Positions 18,249-27,865 of a stretch of DNA of 64,000 bases are shown in pieces. Both the position numbers and the translations under genes were made by a program. Every line of letters begins with the position of its first letter. Within the stretch, counting starts at the first letter, position 1. The stretch covers positions 3,630,607-3,694,606 of the forward strand of contig CP070811.1 of NCBI GenBank assembly GCA_020343875.1, given 5' to 3'. The notes under the pieces are model-generated. The model was not told the DNA's origin, made no database searches, and saw nothing but the letters and a program-made list of their open reading frames with translations. The stretch comes from Anaerolineales bacterium. GTDB lineage: Bacteria > Chloroflexota > Anaerolineae > 4572-78 > NAK82.

Positions 18249-19766
18249 TCAGGCAGCTTCCGTTACGCCGACCGGCTTCTCTCTCACCCAAGCCAAGTCA
18301 TCAACTTCTGACAGGCTGCTGACGACCGGGCGGGGCACTCCAGACTCCTCCACCAACCGAGGCACAATTGACTCCCAGTGCACGGCCATGACGTGCATAC
18401 CGTTGATGCCCGGGGTGTTCTTTAGCTTCTCAATCATCTCCAGGGCAATGGCCACACCTTCTTCTTGCTGCCCTTCCTTGTCTCCTGCCTCATCCATGCG
18501 CGTGACAATTTCAGGAGGCACCATCACCCCCGGCACTTCCTCGGCCATGAAGTGGGCCGCCCGGGCACTCTTGAGCGGGATGAGACCGGCCAGGATATAC
18601 ACCTTATCCAACAGGCGTCGCTTATCCAAAGCTTCCAGCCAATCCGTAAAGCGATCGTAATCGAACACAGGCTGGGTCTGTATGAACTGAGCACCCGCGT
18701 TGACCTTCTTCTCGGCACGGATGGCCTCGTATTCAGGCGGCGCGCCGAAGGGCGAGGCAGCGGCGCCCAGGAAGAAGCGCGGGGGTTGCTTGATATCACG
18801 CCCATCCAGGTATTTGCCGTCGTCGCGCATCCGGCGCAACATCCACAGCACCTGGATGGCGTCCATATCGAACTGGTCGGGCTTGGCCATCGGAGCCGGG
18901 CCAAAGCGATGATGATCCCCACTCAAACAAAGGATATTGCGAACACCCAGACCTGCCGCCCCCATGGCATCTGACTCGATCACCACGCGACTCCGGTCCC
19001 GCGCCTGGAGCTGCATCACGGGTTCCAGACCCGCTTCTAGGCAAATCTTGCTAGAGGCCATACTATTCATGCGAGCTGAGGCAGACGCATTGTCAGTAAA
19101 GTTAGCCGCCGCCACATATTCTTTCAGCCAGCCTACTTTCTTGAGAATGATATCTCCCGATGCCCCCAAGGGTGGTGCAATCTCGCCAGTGGTGACGAAC
19201 ATGCCTGACCGCAGATTCGCCTCTAAAAGGGAGTTTGGCTCTTGGTAAACCGCTGGGTGGTAGAGGGCATCTCCCTGCCACCAATCGGGCTGGCGCAATT
19301 CATAGAAGAAACGATCCCGATCCTGGTTGAACTTCTTCCGATTGAAGAAGAAGTCCAACGGGTATGGCCCTTGCTCCCGTTCGCGCCAGAATCTAATCAT
19401 TTCCAGCCACGTTTCTCGGCCGGCTCGCGAGCCGTCGATGGGGGCATTCACCTCCAGCAGCTTGTCCTGCCGTCCCATTCGCTCGGCCCGATTGTAGATC
19501 ATATACCAGGTACAGGGCCGTGACGGATCCACCTCACAATGATCGGGGCTGGCCCCTCCGCACAGGCCATTGCGTAATCCCTTAGGGCAGGTCATGGGGC
19601 AGACGAAGGCTGTCTCCTGCAAAATACAGTTGCCACACATGCGACAACCAAACAGCCAACCCTTGACAGACCGTTCAAAAGCGGTAAAAGCCCGGGCCGG
19701 CCACGTCTCTTCCTGGCGGACAGGATAAAATGGGGGTTGATAACGTCTAGGTGAAAACAATGGCAT
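18249..19766 (-). CDS. metF: Methylenetetrahydrofolate reductase, MetV-MetF fusion
   Basis: 505 residues. Residues 1-100 hold eight cysteines (41, 44, 47, 56, 60, 69, 77, 85), the pattern of the small iron-sulfur/zinc MetV protein (MTHFR C-terminal domain family). Residues 180-480 are the flavin-binding MetF barrel (TGEIAPP, NFTDNASA, LCLSGD, GAQFIQTQPVF). In classic acetogens MetV and MetF are separate chains; here they are one, with the MetV part first. It reduces methylene-THF to methyl-THF, the last methyl-branch step before AcsE. A GGAG site precedes the ATG. Electron donor unknown; no HdrABC or RnfC-like partner is adjacent. Confidence 0.9.
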   Translation of the reverse strand: MPLFSPRRYQPPFYPVRQEETWPARAFTAFERSVKGWLFGCRMCGNCILQETAFVCPMTCPKGLRNGLCGGASPDHCEVDPSRPCTWYMIYNRAERMGRQDKLLEVNAPIDGSRAGRETWLEMIRFWREREQGPYPLDFFFNRKKFNQDRDRFFYELRQPDWWQGDALYHPAVYQEPNSLLEANLRSGMFVTTGEIAPPLGASGDIILKKVGWLKEYVAAANFTDNASASARMNSMASSKICLEAGLEPVMQLQARDRSRVVIESDAMGAAGLGVRNILCLSGDHHRFGPAPMAKPDQFDMDAIQVLWMLRRMRDDGKYLDGRDIKQPPRFFLGAAASPFGAPPEYEAIRAEKKVNAGAQFIQTQPVFDYDRFTDWLEALDKRRLLDKVYILAGLIPLKSARAAHFMAEEVPGVMVPPEIVTRMDEAGDKEGQQEEGVAIALEMIEKLKNTPGINGMHVMAVHWESIVPRLVEESGVPRPVVSSLSEVDDLAWVREKPVGVTEAA

Positions 19767-19897
19767 TACTAGTCTCCTTGTGTATTTATCTTCTCGAACC
19801 AGACAGAAGAAGGGGAAGGCCAGACGTCAACCTTCCCCCGACCCCTGTCTACTATCCGATCAACATACCCAGCGCCAACGTTTCAAGTACTCCAACG

Positions 19898-20803
19898 CTA
19901 CAGAGTTGGCAGCAAATACTCGTACGCACTCAGGGCGGCCTTGGCGCCTTCGCCGGCTGCCACCAAGACTTGCTCAGCATAAGTATCCGTCACATCACCG
20001 GCAGCGAAGATGCCGGGGACGCTGGTACGATTGCGCCCATCAACCTTGATACGACCCTGTGTGTCAAGGTCAACCAACTCAGCTACCATGTCCGAGTTGG
20101 GAATGAGGGCCATCTCGATGAAAGTCCCGTCAGCGCTAACCTCTGCTTCCTGGCCTTCAGGTCCTTGCACGGCCACACGTTCCGCGTAGTCCTCGCCCAG
20201 AATCTCGATAACGCGGTAGCCTTCCAAAATAGTGACGTTTTCGGCTTCTTTCAGCTTTCTACCCAGGGTCGACTCCAAGACTCCAGCCCTCGGCCCCACC
20301 ACATAGACATGTTCAGCCACCGTTGACAGTTCGGCCGCCGATCGTAACGCCAGGTCGCCGTCCCCAATGACAGCGGTCGTCTTGTCTATGAAGAGAGGGG
20401 CATAGCTAATAGCTGAGTAGCAAAGCCCACGCATCAAGAGTTCTTTCTCACCCGGCACGTTTAAGCGCTGGTGGGTGGTGCCGCTGGCTACGACCACGGC
20501 TTTAGCCAAGAGTCCGCCGCCTCGCCTGGCATGCACAGCGAATCCGTCCTGGTGCCGGCTGATACGATCAACCGGTTCCATGTGGCGGGCAAAGTCAAGG
20601 TACTCCAGCTCAGCCCTAAACTTGCCAACGATTTCAAGCCCTCGGACAACCTGATAGTCTTCCACGCCAGGCAATTCCAGGCGAAAATTGGTCTTGCCGC
20701 CCAAGTCCTTCGACACAAGCAGGACGTTAAGCCGTTTCCGGATGGCATAGATAGCTGCGGTGAGTCCTGCGGGCCCCCCTCCGACGACGATCAAATCGTA
20801 CAT
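19898..20803 (-). CDS. Thioredoxin-reductase-like flavoprotein lacking the CXXC pair
   Basis: 301 residues with the two-dinucleotide-fold architecture of TrxB: GGGPAG at 8-13 for FAD, a second fold VIGDGDLAL near 145 and the C-terminal GIFAAGDVTD FAD motif. Where TrxB has CXXC the sequence is LCYSAISYA: Cys128 is kept, the second Cys is Ala. It cannot run the normal dithiol exchange. The start is one of two adjacent ATGs after GGAGGTGAA; the second (20803) has better spacing. Lying between malic enzyme and the MetF fusion, it may pass electrons between NAD(P)H and a partner such as ferredoxin or the MetF fusion; this is a guess from position. Confidence 0.82.
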   Translation of the reverse strand: MYDLIVVGGGPAGLTAAIYAIRKRLNVLLVSKDLGGKTNFRLELPGVEDYQVVRGLEIVGKFRAELEYLDFARHMEPVDRISRHQDGFAVHARRGGGLLAKAVVVASGTTHQRLNVPGEKELLMRGLCYSAISYAPLFIDKTTAVIGDGDLALRSAAELSTVAEHVYVVGPRAGVLESTLGRKLKEAENVTILEGYRVIEILGEDYAERVAVQGPEGQEAEVSADGTFIEMALIPNSDMVAELVDLDTQGRIKVDGRNRTSVPGIFAAGDVTDTYAEQVLVAAGEGAKAALSAYEYLLPTL

Positions 20804-20869
20804 CATTTCACCTCCAAATGTTAGCACATCCTATCCGGTTTTGCCAGTCTGGTGACCATAAAGTCGATC

Positions 20870-22228
20870 CTAGCTGGGTGGTTCAGCGATGAAGCCCCCA
20901 TCCATCATCATACTCGTCAAATCGCGAGAGCGCTTGATGATGGTCCTGGCGTGATTGAGCAAATCGTCGTAGCTCATCTGAAGCTGGGCCACGCCCTGCT
21001 CTTGAGCTTTCATCCCAACAGCAGCCGCCTCGCGGGGGAAGACTTCCCAGTCGTCCATCGAGGGCAAAATGTGCTCCTCATCAAGCTGGTCACCAATCTG
21101 GTTAGCCAGGGCCTCAGCTGCCGCAAAACACATTTCGTCAGTTATGGTGCGGGCACGTACATCCAGCGTGCCCCGGAAGATGCCCGGAAAGCCAAGGGAA
21201 TTGTTGACCTGGTTGGGGAAGTCCGAACGTCCAGTAGCCACGACGGCCGCTCCCCCCGCCTTGGCTTCCCAAGGCCAGATTTCTGGAACCGGATTGGCGC
21301 AGGCAAAAAGGATGGCATCTCTATTCATGCCCGCCACCCACTCAGGCAAAATGGTGCCCGGGCCGGGTCTCGACAGGGCAATTACCACGTCGGCACCCTT
21401 CATTGCCTCGGGGATGCCGCCTGTGCGCCCCTCAGCATTGGTGGTTCGACAAAGTCGCCATTTGTCCACGAATTCCGCTTTGCGCATCTCCAGGTCTTTG
21501 CGGTGCTTGCCCAGGATACCCTTGCTATCCACCATCATACACTTGGCCGGGTCAACACCCCAGCCAAAGATGAGACGGGAGCAAGCCACGTTGGACGCGC
21601 CGCTGCCGATGAAGCTAACCCGCACCTCATCTTTCTTCTTGCCGACCACCTTGAGGGCATTGATCAAGCCAGCCAGGGTGACGGTGGCCGTACCCTGCTG
21701 GTCGTCGTGCCAGACAGGGATTTCGGCCTTCTCTCGCAAAGTGTCCAGGATACGGAAGCACTTAGGTTGTGACAAGTCTTCCAGGTTCACTCCTCCGAAG
21801 GAAGGCTGGATCATCAGAACGGTCTTGATGATCTCGTCTGGATCCTTGGTGTCGAGCATAATGGCCACGCCGTCGATACCACCCAGGTACTTGTAGAGCA
21901 ACGCCTTGCCTTCCATAACCGGCAGGCCAGCCTTGGGGCCAATGTCGCCCAGTCCCAGCACCCGAGTTCCGTCGCTAACAACCGCCACGGTGTTCCACTT
22001 GTTGGTGTAATCGTAAACCCTCTCCGGTTCCTTGGCGATGGCACGGCAAGGCGCGGCCACTCCAGGCGTATACCAGATGGCAAAGTCGTTAAAATCGCGT
22101 ACCGTGCACTTGAGCGCTGTCTCGACCTTACCCCGGTAAAAAGGATGCAGCTTCATAGCGTCGGCCGAAGGCTTTTGGGCCTGGGCCAATAGCTCTTCAA
22201 CATTGACAGTCTTCTCTTCCTTGAGCAT
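20870..22228 (-). CDS. Malic enzyme
   Basis: 452 residues: oxidative decarboxylation of malate to pyruvate and CO2, or the reverse. Visible: [12 protein letters not shown] near the start, the [16 protein letters not shown] segment, the metal/substrate site HDDQQGTA and the dinucleotide fold [10 protein letters not shown]. Length matches the bacterial single-domain form without the phosphotransacetylase tail. It lies inside the acetyl-CoA pathway operon directly after acsE, with a good AAGGAGG site, which points to joining of C1 fixation with pyruvate/C4 metabolism. NAD or NADP preference cannot be read. Confidence 0.94.
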   Translation of the reverse strand: MLKEEKTVNVEELLAQAQKPSADAMKLHPFYRGKVETALKCTVRDFNDFAIWYTPGVAAPCRAIAKEPERVYDYTNKWNTVAVVSDGTRVLGLGDIGPKAGLPVMEGKALLYKYLGGIDGVAIMLDTKDPDEIIKTVLMIQPSFGGVNLEDLSQPKCFRILDTLREKAEIPVWHDDQQGTATVTLAGLINALKVVGKKKDEVRVSFIGSGASNVACSRLIFGWGVDPAKCMMVDSKGILGKHRKDLEMRKAEFVDKWRLCRTTNAEGRTGGIPEAMKGADVVIALSRPGPGTILPEWVAGMNRDAILFACANPVPEIWPWEAKAGGAAVVATGRSDFPNQVNNSLGFPGIFRGTLDVRARTITDEMCFAAAEALANQIGDQLDEEHILPSMDDWEVFPREAAAVGMKAQEQGVAQLQMSYDDLLNHARTIIKRSRDLTSMMMDGGFIAEPPS

Positions 22229-22247
22229 CGTTGACCTCCTTTGTCAA

Positions 22248-22296
22248 CAGCCATAAGTCAGATCAGTTGCCAGCCAGGCAGCCCTGTCATGGCTGA
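22248..22296. repeat. Weak period-7 repeat between acsE and malic enzyme
   Basis: The gap can be divided into 7-base units resembling AAGTCAG, CCTGTCA and TGGCTGA. Conservation between units is low; it is listed because the same period recurs elsewhere. Confidence 0.3.
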
Positions 22297-22299
22297 CGG

Positions 22300-23220
22300 C
22301 TAAACCCGCAGATAAGAGTCGGTGTAGATGATATCATTGTAGAGAATCTGCACCGTCTTGAAGATGTCCGCTTGCTCGGGATCATCCATATCCACATCAT
22401 CAATGGTGAGTCTGTCCATAGCGGCGGTCTTATCGTAGAGGGCGAGAAGCAGCTTGCCGATGCCGGTGCTATCATCCCTCTGGTTCACAATACGCAGGAA
22501 CTCTTTGAGTTGCACATCCAGTGGGTCAGCGATGGCATAGTCCACGCCAGCAGCCATCAGCATCACGCAATACGTGCGATTGATCAGGGGCCGCATAGCA
22601 CCAGGTACCGCATTAGATACGTTGCTCAGGCCGGTGTTGGTCATGGGTGGGGGGTCGCCGGCGACTTTGAGAATCCGCACCGCCTCCACACACTCAGGGC
22701 AGTATTCCTGGCAACCACTCACCGTCAGGACCAATGGATCTATGAGCAAGTCTTCCATGGCGATATCGAGCTCCATGGCGCGGGGAATGAGCTTCTCCAA
22801 GGCGATGTTCACCCGCTCCTCAGCACCAACCGGGATGCCCCCTTTTCCCATAGTGAGGGCTATCAGTTTAGCATTGTATTCCTTGGCCAACGGCGGAACC
22901 TTCTCCAGCCGTTCCTCCTCAGCGGAGGTGGAATTGATGATACACTGGGCCTTGGCCACCTTAAGACCTGCTTCAATTGCAGCCAGGTTGGTGGTATCAA
23001 GAGAAAGAGGCACATCCACCACTTCTTGGACCCCCTTAACCAGCCAAGGCATGATCTCATGGCCTGCCTTCTTCTGAGGCCCGATGTTCAGATCCAGAAC
23101 ATGGGCGCCGGCCTCAACTTGCTTTACTGCTAAGTCCTGGAAGAACCTGATGTCGCGCGCGGCAACGGCATCTTTGACTGCTTGCGAGATGATGTGAATG
23201 TTTTCTCCGATGATGTACAT
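22300..23220 (-). CDS. acsE: Methyl-THF:corrinoid/iron-sulfur protein methyltransferase
   Basis: 306-residue pterin-binding TIM barrel. It moves the methyl group from methyl-THF to cob(I)amide on AcsCD. Typical features: GENIHI start, VLDLNIG, LDTTN, the NSTSAE and MTNTGLSNVS segments of the pterin-binding family. Strong AAGGAGGG site. It follows acsV by 50 bases. Confidence 0.96.
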   Translation of the reverse strand: MYIIGENIHIISQAVKDAVAARDIRFFQDLAVKQVEAGAHVLDLNIGPQKKAGHEIMPWLVKGVQEVVDVPLSLDTTNLAAIEAGLKVAKAQCIINSTSAEEERLEKVPPLAKEYNAKLIALTMGKGGIPVGAEERVNIALEKLIPRAMELDIAMEDLLIDPLVLTVSGCQEYCPECVEAVRILKVAGDPPPMTNTGLSNVSNAVPGAMRPLINRTYCVMLMAAGVDYAIADPLDVQLKEFLRIVNQRDDSTGIGKLLLALYDKTAAMDRLTIDDVDMDDPEQADIFKTVQILYNDIIYTDSYLRV

Positions 23221-23273
23221 TGATTTACCCTCCTTGGTAGCTAGTCACTGGATGCATTGTGACCGAACTCGTG

Positions 23274-25352
23274 TCATCTAACCGATTGCATATCTCGGTC
23301 CGCCAACACCTCAGCCACCGAGGGGAACTGAGCCAACTCGGTGTGGGGTAGGAAAAGAGCCGAAGTAAAAGCCTCATAGAAGCTGTTGTCGGCCGAGAGC
23401 TCCAGGTAGGTCATTCCTTGAGCCGCTTCGCCTATTTGTTGACGATACTCCCGATTGAGAAGCGCCAGCAATGCACCCTGCAAGGCAGTATTGCCCAGGA
23501 AGTGGAATTTCTCCCAGGGTAGGTCGGGTAGCAAGCCAATCTGGACCGCTTTCTCAATGTTGATGTACTGGCCAAAAGAGCCTCCAATCAGCACCCGCTC
23601 GACCATGCTCAGGTCAATGCCCACGCTCTGGGCCAAAACGGTGAACCCCGCATAGATGGCACCCTTGGCCCGGATCAGATTGTCAATATCCACCTTGGTG
23701 ATCACGATGTCGTGGCCCTGCTCCGTCTGGTCCGCCCAGGCGACGACATATTCAGGCCCATGTTCGCCCCGGCGGATGCGGGAAGAACCCAAATCGAAGT
23801 TCAGGTTGCCCGCTTTGTCTATTACGCCGGTGATAAACATTTCCGAAAGCAACGAGATGAGCCCTGAGCCACAAATGCCACGGGATGGCGTAGGCTGACC
23901 CTGGGCTTCGAGCTTAGGATTGGAGATCACCCGGTAAGTAGGCTCGTAGGTTTCGCCGTTGATCCACACTTCCTCAATAGCGCCAACAGTGGCGCGCATA
24001 CCATCTCGTACCCCGGCCCCTTCAAAGGCAGGGCCGGCAGAGCAAGCACAGCTGATCAACCAGTCGCAGTCGCCCAACACCATCTCCCCGTTGGTGCCCA
24101 CATCCAGGAAGAGGGTAAGAGCGCTGCTGTCGCACATTTGTGAGCCGATGACCCCGGCCGAGATGTCGGCGCCCACATAGCTGGCCACACCTGGCAAGCA
24201 GTCCACATTGGCCTGAGGAAAGATGTTGATGCCTAAATCGCTGGCAAGGGCAGGAGGTGGGTGATTGATGGTCGTAACAAAGGGCTCCAATCGAATCGAG
24301 CTAGGAGGCAAGCCCAACAGCAAGTGTATCATGGTGCTATTGCCAGCCACCACCATCTTGTAGATCTCGGACGGGCTGATCTTGGCCCGTCGCGCTGCCC
24401 GCTCGAGCAGCTCGTTGATAGTGCCGACGACCAGGGATTGCAGTTCTCCCAGACCATCATTTTTGCTGGCATAGATAATGCGCGAAATGACGTCCTCACC
24501 ACGCTTGATTTGACCGTTATACTCAGCCGCCTTGGTGGCTACTTCGCCGGTCAGCAAATCCACCAGGTACAAGCTGACGGTGGTGGTGCCAATGTCAACA
24601 GCGGCGCCCCACAGATGCTCGGTGCGACCGGGCGGCAGCAAGTCAATCAAGCGCGCTGGCCCATCAGGACGATCCCAGATGTCTATCTCGACGACAGCAT
24701 TGACAGCCCAATTGTGCTGGCGGAGCATGGTCCCGACCCGGCGCAGGGTGGACAGGTCGGCCATCAGGTCAACGACACCGGTGCCGTCATCAGCAGCCGA
24801 TTCTTGCTTCATCCAAGTACCATTGCCCGAATCCCATTGGCCAAGAGATGACGAAGGCGCACTGGCCATAGCTCGTTTCAGGCGTGACCAGTCATCGGTC
24901 TGATCGACCATACTGGGTGGATCAAGGGTCAGCGGCAGCAGGCGCACCGACTGGTGCTGGAGCGGGTCGTAGGTGAAAGGCAAAACTATTGGGGTGGCCG
25001 TCTTGTCAGTTACCAGGCGTCGCTCAATCTTCTCCTGCACAGGAACGGTGACAACCACATCCCCTTCCAGCACCGTCTGACAAGCCAGGGCATAGCCAGC
25101 TACCAGATCCTCGGAAGTGAGGCGCAACGTGGAGCGGCGACGGATGCCGGCCCCACCATCTTGCACAATAACGGCACAACGGCCACAGCGACCCTGGCCG
25201 CCACAGGGCATATTCAGGTCAAGACCCACCTGGCGCGCTATCTCAGAAATAAGCGCTCCGGTACGAGCTTGAACAGTCTGGCCGGATGGCTCAAAACGTA
25301 CGCTGTGCTCAGCGATGATTATCCTCCGAGTACTATTCCCCGGCAGGGCCAC
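23274..25352 (-). CDS. acsV: Corrinoid protein reductive activator (RACo-like, 2Fe-2S ferredoxin + ASKHA)
   Basis: 692 residues. N-terminal 2Fe-2S ferredoxin domain with Cys50, Cys56, Cys59 and Cys91; a middle domain; then an ATPase fold of the ASKHA type (AAVDIGTTTVSLYLVD, DVGTNGEMVLGD, GSFGQYINIEKA). It uses ATP to return oxidised Co(II) corrinoid to Co(I). The length exceeds the best-known RACo by a linker around residues 140-240. GTG start, with a full GGAGGTGA site placed unusually close (three bases), which could lower initiation. Confidence 0.94.
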   Translation of the reverse strand: MALPGNSTRRIIIAEHSVRFEPSGQTVQARTGALISEIARQVGLDLNMPCGGQGRCGRCAVIVQDGGAGIRRRSTLRLTSEDLVAGYALACQTVLEGDVVVTVPVQEKIERRLVTDKTATPIVLPFTYDPLQHQSVRLLPLTLDPPSMVDQTDDWSRLKRAMASAPSSSLGQWDSGNGTWMKQESAADDGTGVVDLMADLSTLRRVGTMLRQHNWAVNAVVEIDIWDRPDGPARLIDLLPPGRTEHLWGAAVDIGTTTVSLYLVDLLTGEVATKAAEYNGQIKRGEDVISRIIYASKNDGLGELQSLVVGTINELLERAARRAKISPSEIYKMVVAGNSTMIHLLLGLPPSSIRLEPFVTTINHPPPALASDLGINIFPQANVDCLPGVASYVGADISAGVIGSQMCDSSALTLFLDVGTNGEMVLGDCDWLISCACSAGPAFEGAGVRDGMRATVGAIEEVWINGETYEPTYRVISNPKLEAQGQPTPSRGICGSGLISLLSEMFITGVIDKAGNLNFDLGSSRIRRGEHGPEYVVAWADQTEQGHDIVITKVDIDNLIRAKGAIYAGFTVLAQSVGIDLSMVERVLIGGSFGQYINIEKAVQIGLLPDLPWEKFHFLGNTALQGALLALLNREYRQQIGEAAQGMTYLELSADNSFYEAFTSALFLPHTELAQFPSVAEVLADRDMQSVR

Positions 25353-25412
25353 TCACCTCCGGCACTCCGCAGCAAGAAGATGCCAGAGAGGAGCAAGCAC
25401 CTGGCTATGCGC

Positions 25413-26759
25413 CTATCCCCACTGCATCTTGAGGAAATTGGGCAGGTCCACCGCCTCGCGCGGGCCAACGTTGATCTCCCAACCCGGCAGTTCCTCTTCC
25501 AATTCGCCCATCAGCACTGCCACGTGGCCAGGGATGACGATGCGCTGATGGCTCAGTTTCTCCGCGACACCAGTGGTCTTCACGCTCTTGGCAATCCGCT
25601 CGGCGTCAAACTTGCCGGCGGCCCAGGCGGTTAGCACACTCATACCTTCAGCGTCAGCGACCAGCAGCCAGCCTGGGATGCCGCTGCTCTCGATCTCATT
25701 CGCCACCGAGAAGTAGGTGATGGAGAAATTGGTGGTGACCATCAGTGGATCGCCTGGCTTGGGGTTGTTAATCTCATAGATGCCAGGCTTCACCTGAATG
25801 GGCTTTTGCGGATCCGTAAAGATGTTAGCTCGCATCACTAGCAACGGATAGACGGTGCCGGAGCTAAAGCGATCCAAAACCACGAACCCGGCATACTTGG
25901 CAATGTGCTGACCAGCCAAGACCGGATCATCGCCCGCAAAGGCAATGATGGGATAGCCCACATTACGCTCGTTATGCTTCAGGGCCAGGCGCCGCAGTTG
26001 GGTAAAGGCTGCCAGGCTACTGTCATAGTCACGTACACCCGGGTCAAGCACGATATCTTCTACCCCGGCCCCCTTAACCTGCTCAGCCAAGGCTGCCAGC
26101 GCATCCAGGTCACCCCCAGCTGCACGCACCGCCAGCGGGACCTTATATTGGGCCGCCAGCTTGGCCATGGCCTCCCAGTTGTCAGGGGTAGCGGCCCAAA
26201 GTAATGATTGAGTGCCTTGGGCCGCTGTTAAACCGGCCTCAGCCGCGGCTGGATCCTCAACCAACAAGACAAGGGGCAATGGGCAGGCAGATTTGACTGC
26301 GGCCACCGTGGCTGCGAAATCACCACCAGCAGCTTCAACAGCGACACCATTCATGGTGAGATTCATACCCACATAGTCCACCATGTATTCGCCGACCGCT
26401 TTTGCCACCTCGGCAGCGTCAGCCTGGGTGTCTTTGACACGCACAAATAGACCCGGCTCATGATAGAAGGTCTTTTCGTGTCGGAAGAGCACGGTCTCGT
26501 TGCCTACCTCCAGTTTGCGCCCGTTGGCCGAGATGGTGATGAGCCGAATCGGGGGTGCAGCCGAGGCCTCAAGTTTGGCCTTCGACTCCTCTTCTACATA
26601 GGGACACTGAGCCAACACAGCCTGCTTCTGACCCAGCTTCATAGCAAAGGCCAGGCAGGTGGGAAAACCACACTCCTTACAATTAGCGTGCTTCTTCACC
26701 TCAGGATTCTTGCTACTACCAGGAAGAAGTTTGTAGATTTCAAGGCCAGACAGAGCCAT
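25413..26759 (-). CDS. acsC: Corrinoid/iron-sulfur protein large subunit
   Basis: 448 residues. The N-terminal 4Fe-4S motif Cys27, Cys30, Cys35, Cys52 (CKECGFPTC...QCPY) supplies electrons for cobalt reduction; a TIM-barrel core and a C-terminal corrinoid-binding domain follow. With AcsD it carries the methyl group from AcsE to acetyl-CoA synthase. Preceded by GGAGGTAAATC-ATG. Confidence 0.96.
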   Translation of the reverse strand: MALSGLEIYKLLPGSSKNPEVKKHANCKECGFPTCLAFAMKLGQKQAVLAQCPYVEEESKAKLEASAAPPIRLITISANGRKLEVGNETVLFRHEKTFYHEPGLFVRVKDTQADAAEVAKAVGEYMVDYVGMNLTMNGVAVEAAGGDFAATVAAVKSACPLPLVLLVEDPAAAEAGLTAAQGTQSLLWAATPDNWEAMAKLAAQYKVPLAVRAAGGDLDALAALAEQVKGAGVEDIVLDPGVRDYDSSLAAFTQLRRLALKHNERNVGYPIIAFAGDDPVLAGQHIAKYAGFVVLDRFSSGTVYPLLVMRANIFTDPQKPIQVKPGIYEINNPKPGDPLMVTTNFSITYFSVANEIESSGIPGWLLVADAEGMSVLTAWAAGKFDAERIAKSVKTTGVAEKLSHQRIVIPGHVAVLMGELEEELPGWEINVGPREAVDLPNFLKMQWG

Positions 26760-26872
26760 GATTTACCTCCAGTGATTATAGCTATTGCGTATTGCCTTGC
26801 CCGTTGGTCCACTTCCGGGGAACCATATTGGGTAAAGCGTAACAAGAGTGGCTGCATACAACGCCTGGCGTC

Positions 26873-27841
26873 TTAGCTTGTTACGCCTGATTTGCTCATC
26901 AACACGTCAATCATCCCCCGCACCCGCTTGACCGACTCGGGATGGCGCAGCACCACGATGTCGGCCCCTGATTCAACAAGAGTGCTGGCAGTCAGAGTTT
27001 CCCAGTTGATGGCCCGCTCAGCCCAATCGCCCCAGGCCTGGGGGACACCTTCGCCAGCGCGGGCCTCTTTGGCACGCCAGGCCTCTTCGCCAGGGGTAAC
27101 CAGCATGGGCTGTTGGGTCATGCCGTCACCTTGCAGGGCCGCCAGCCGCAGGCGCTCCATCACGCTGTAGCCATACTCCATACCGTAACCCAAGGCGCCA
27201 GTAGTCGGATCCATCACGATACGTTCCAAGGGCAATCCCATGTCGCTGATAAGAATGTTGAGCTGCTTGGCCAGGTTGACGTCCATAGCAGTACGGGCAT
27301 TTACTAAATGGCCGTGGGCCAGCGCAGCGGCGACGATGGTGCGATAGTTCTTGTCCTCGCACACACCTAGCACGAAGTTCTCACCCTTTCCCTCCTCAGC
27401 TACAGCCACCAGAACGTCATTGTCCAAGTCGGCCTGGCCCGGCCCGAAGACAATCAGGGGCAAACCAGTGGCATCCAGCACATGGCGTAAGACTTGCCGT
27501 GCATAGTCAGGGCTTAGCTCGTCGTGCAGTGAGAATTTGAGCAGAATAACGTCAGCGCCTGCCTCCGCCGCCGCTTTGGTCCAGGCGGCAACATCTTCGG
27601 TGACATCGCCCCACGCCTCGAGCAATACGGGCGACCAGTCGACGGGCTTCCGATCCTGCACTTCGATAGCGATGGCAGGTGGGCGGGGAATCTCGCCCTC
27701 AAAATGGAGAAACGGGAGCGTAGTCTCTCCCCCCACCGTGACGGTTTTGGCCCGGGTCCCCCCTTCGGCGGCGGTAGCGCCCAGAGTGATCTCGCGGACT
27801 TTACCGTTCCACTTCTCTTTGGGGACTTCGATGGTTGGCAT
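26873..27841 (-). CDS. acsD: Corrinoid/iron-sulfur protein small subunit
   Basis: 322-residue TIM-barrel partner of AcsC. Landmarks: GGETTLPFLHFEGEIPRPP, ILLKFSLHDE and MDPTTGALGYGMEY, all family signatures. The start is placed at the ATG at 27841 after AAGGAGG; a TTG three codons earlier is the alternative. Co-transcribed with acsC. Confidence 0.95.
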   Translation of the reverse strand: MPTIEVPKEKWNGKVREITLGATAAEGGTRAKTVTVGGETTLPFLHFEGEIPRPPAIAIEVQDRKPVDWSPVLLEAWGDVTEDVAAWTKAAAEAGADVILLKFSLHDELSPDYARQVLRHVLDATGLPLIVFGPGQADLDNDVLVAVAEEGKGENFVLGVCEDKNYRTIVAAALAHGHLVNARTAMDVNLAKQLNILISDMGLPLERIVMDPTTGALGYGMEYGYSVMERLRLAALQGDGMTQQPMLVTPGEEAWRAKEARAGEGVPQAWGDWAERAINWETLTASTLVESGADIVVLRHPESVKRVRGMIDVLMSKSGVTS

Positions 27842-27865
27842 CTGCGACAACCTCCTTTAGTAATG

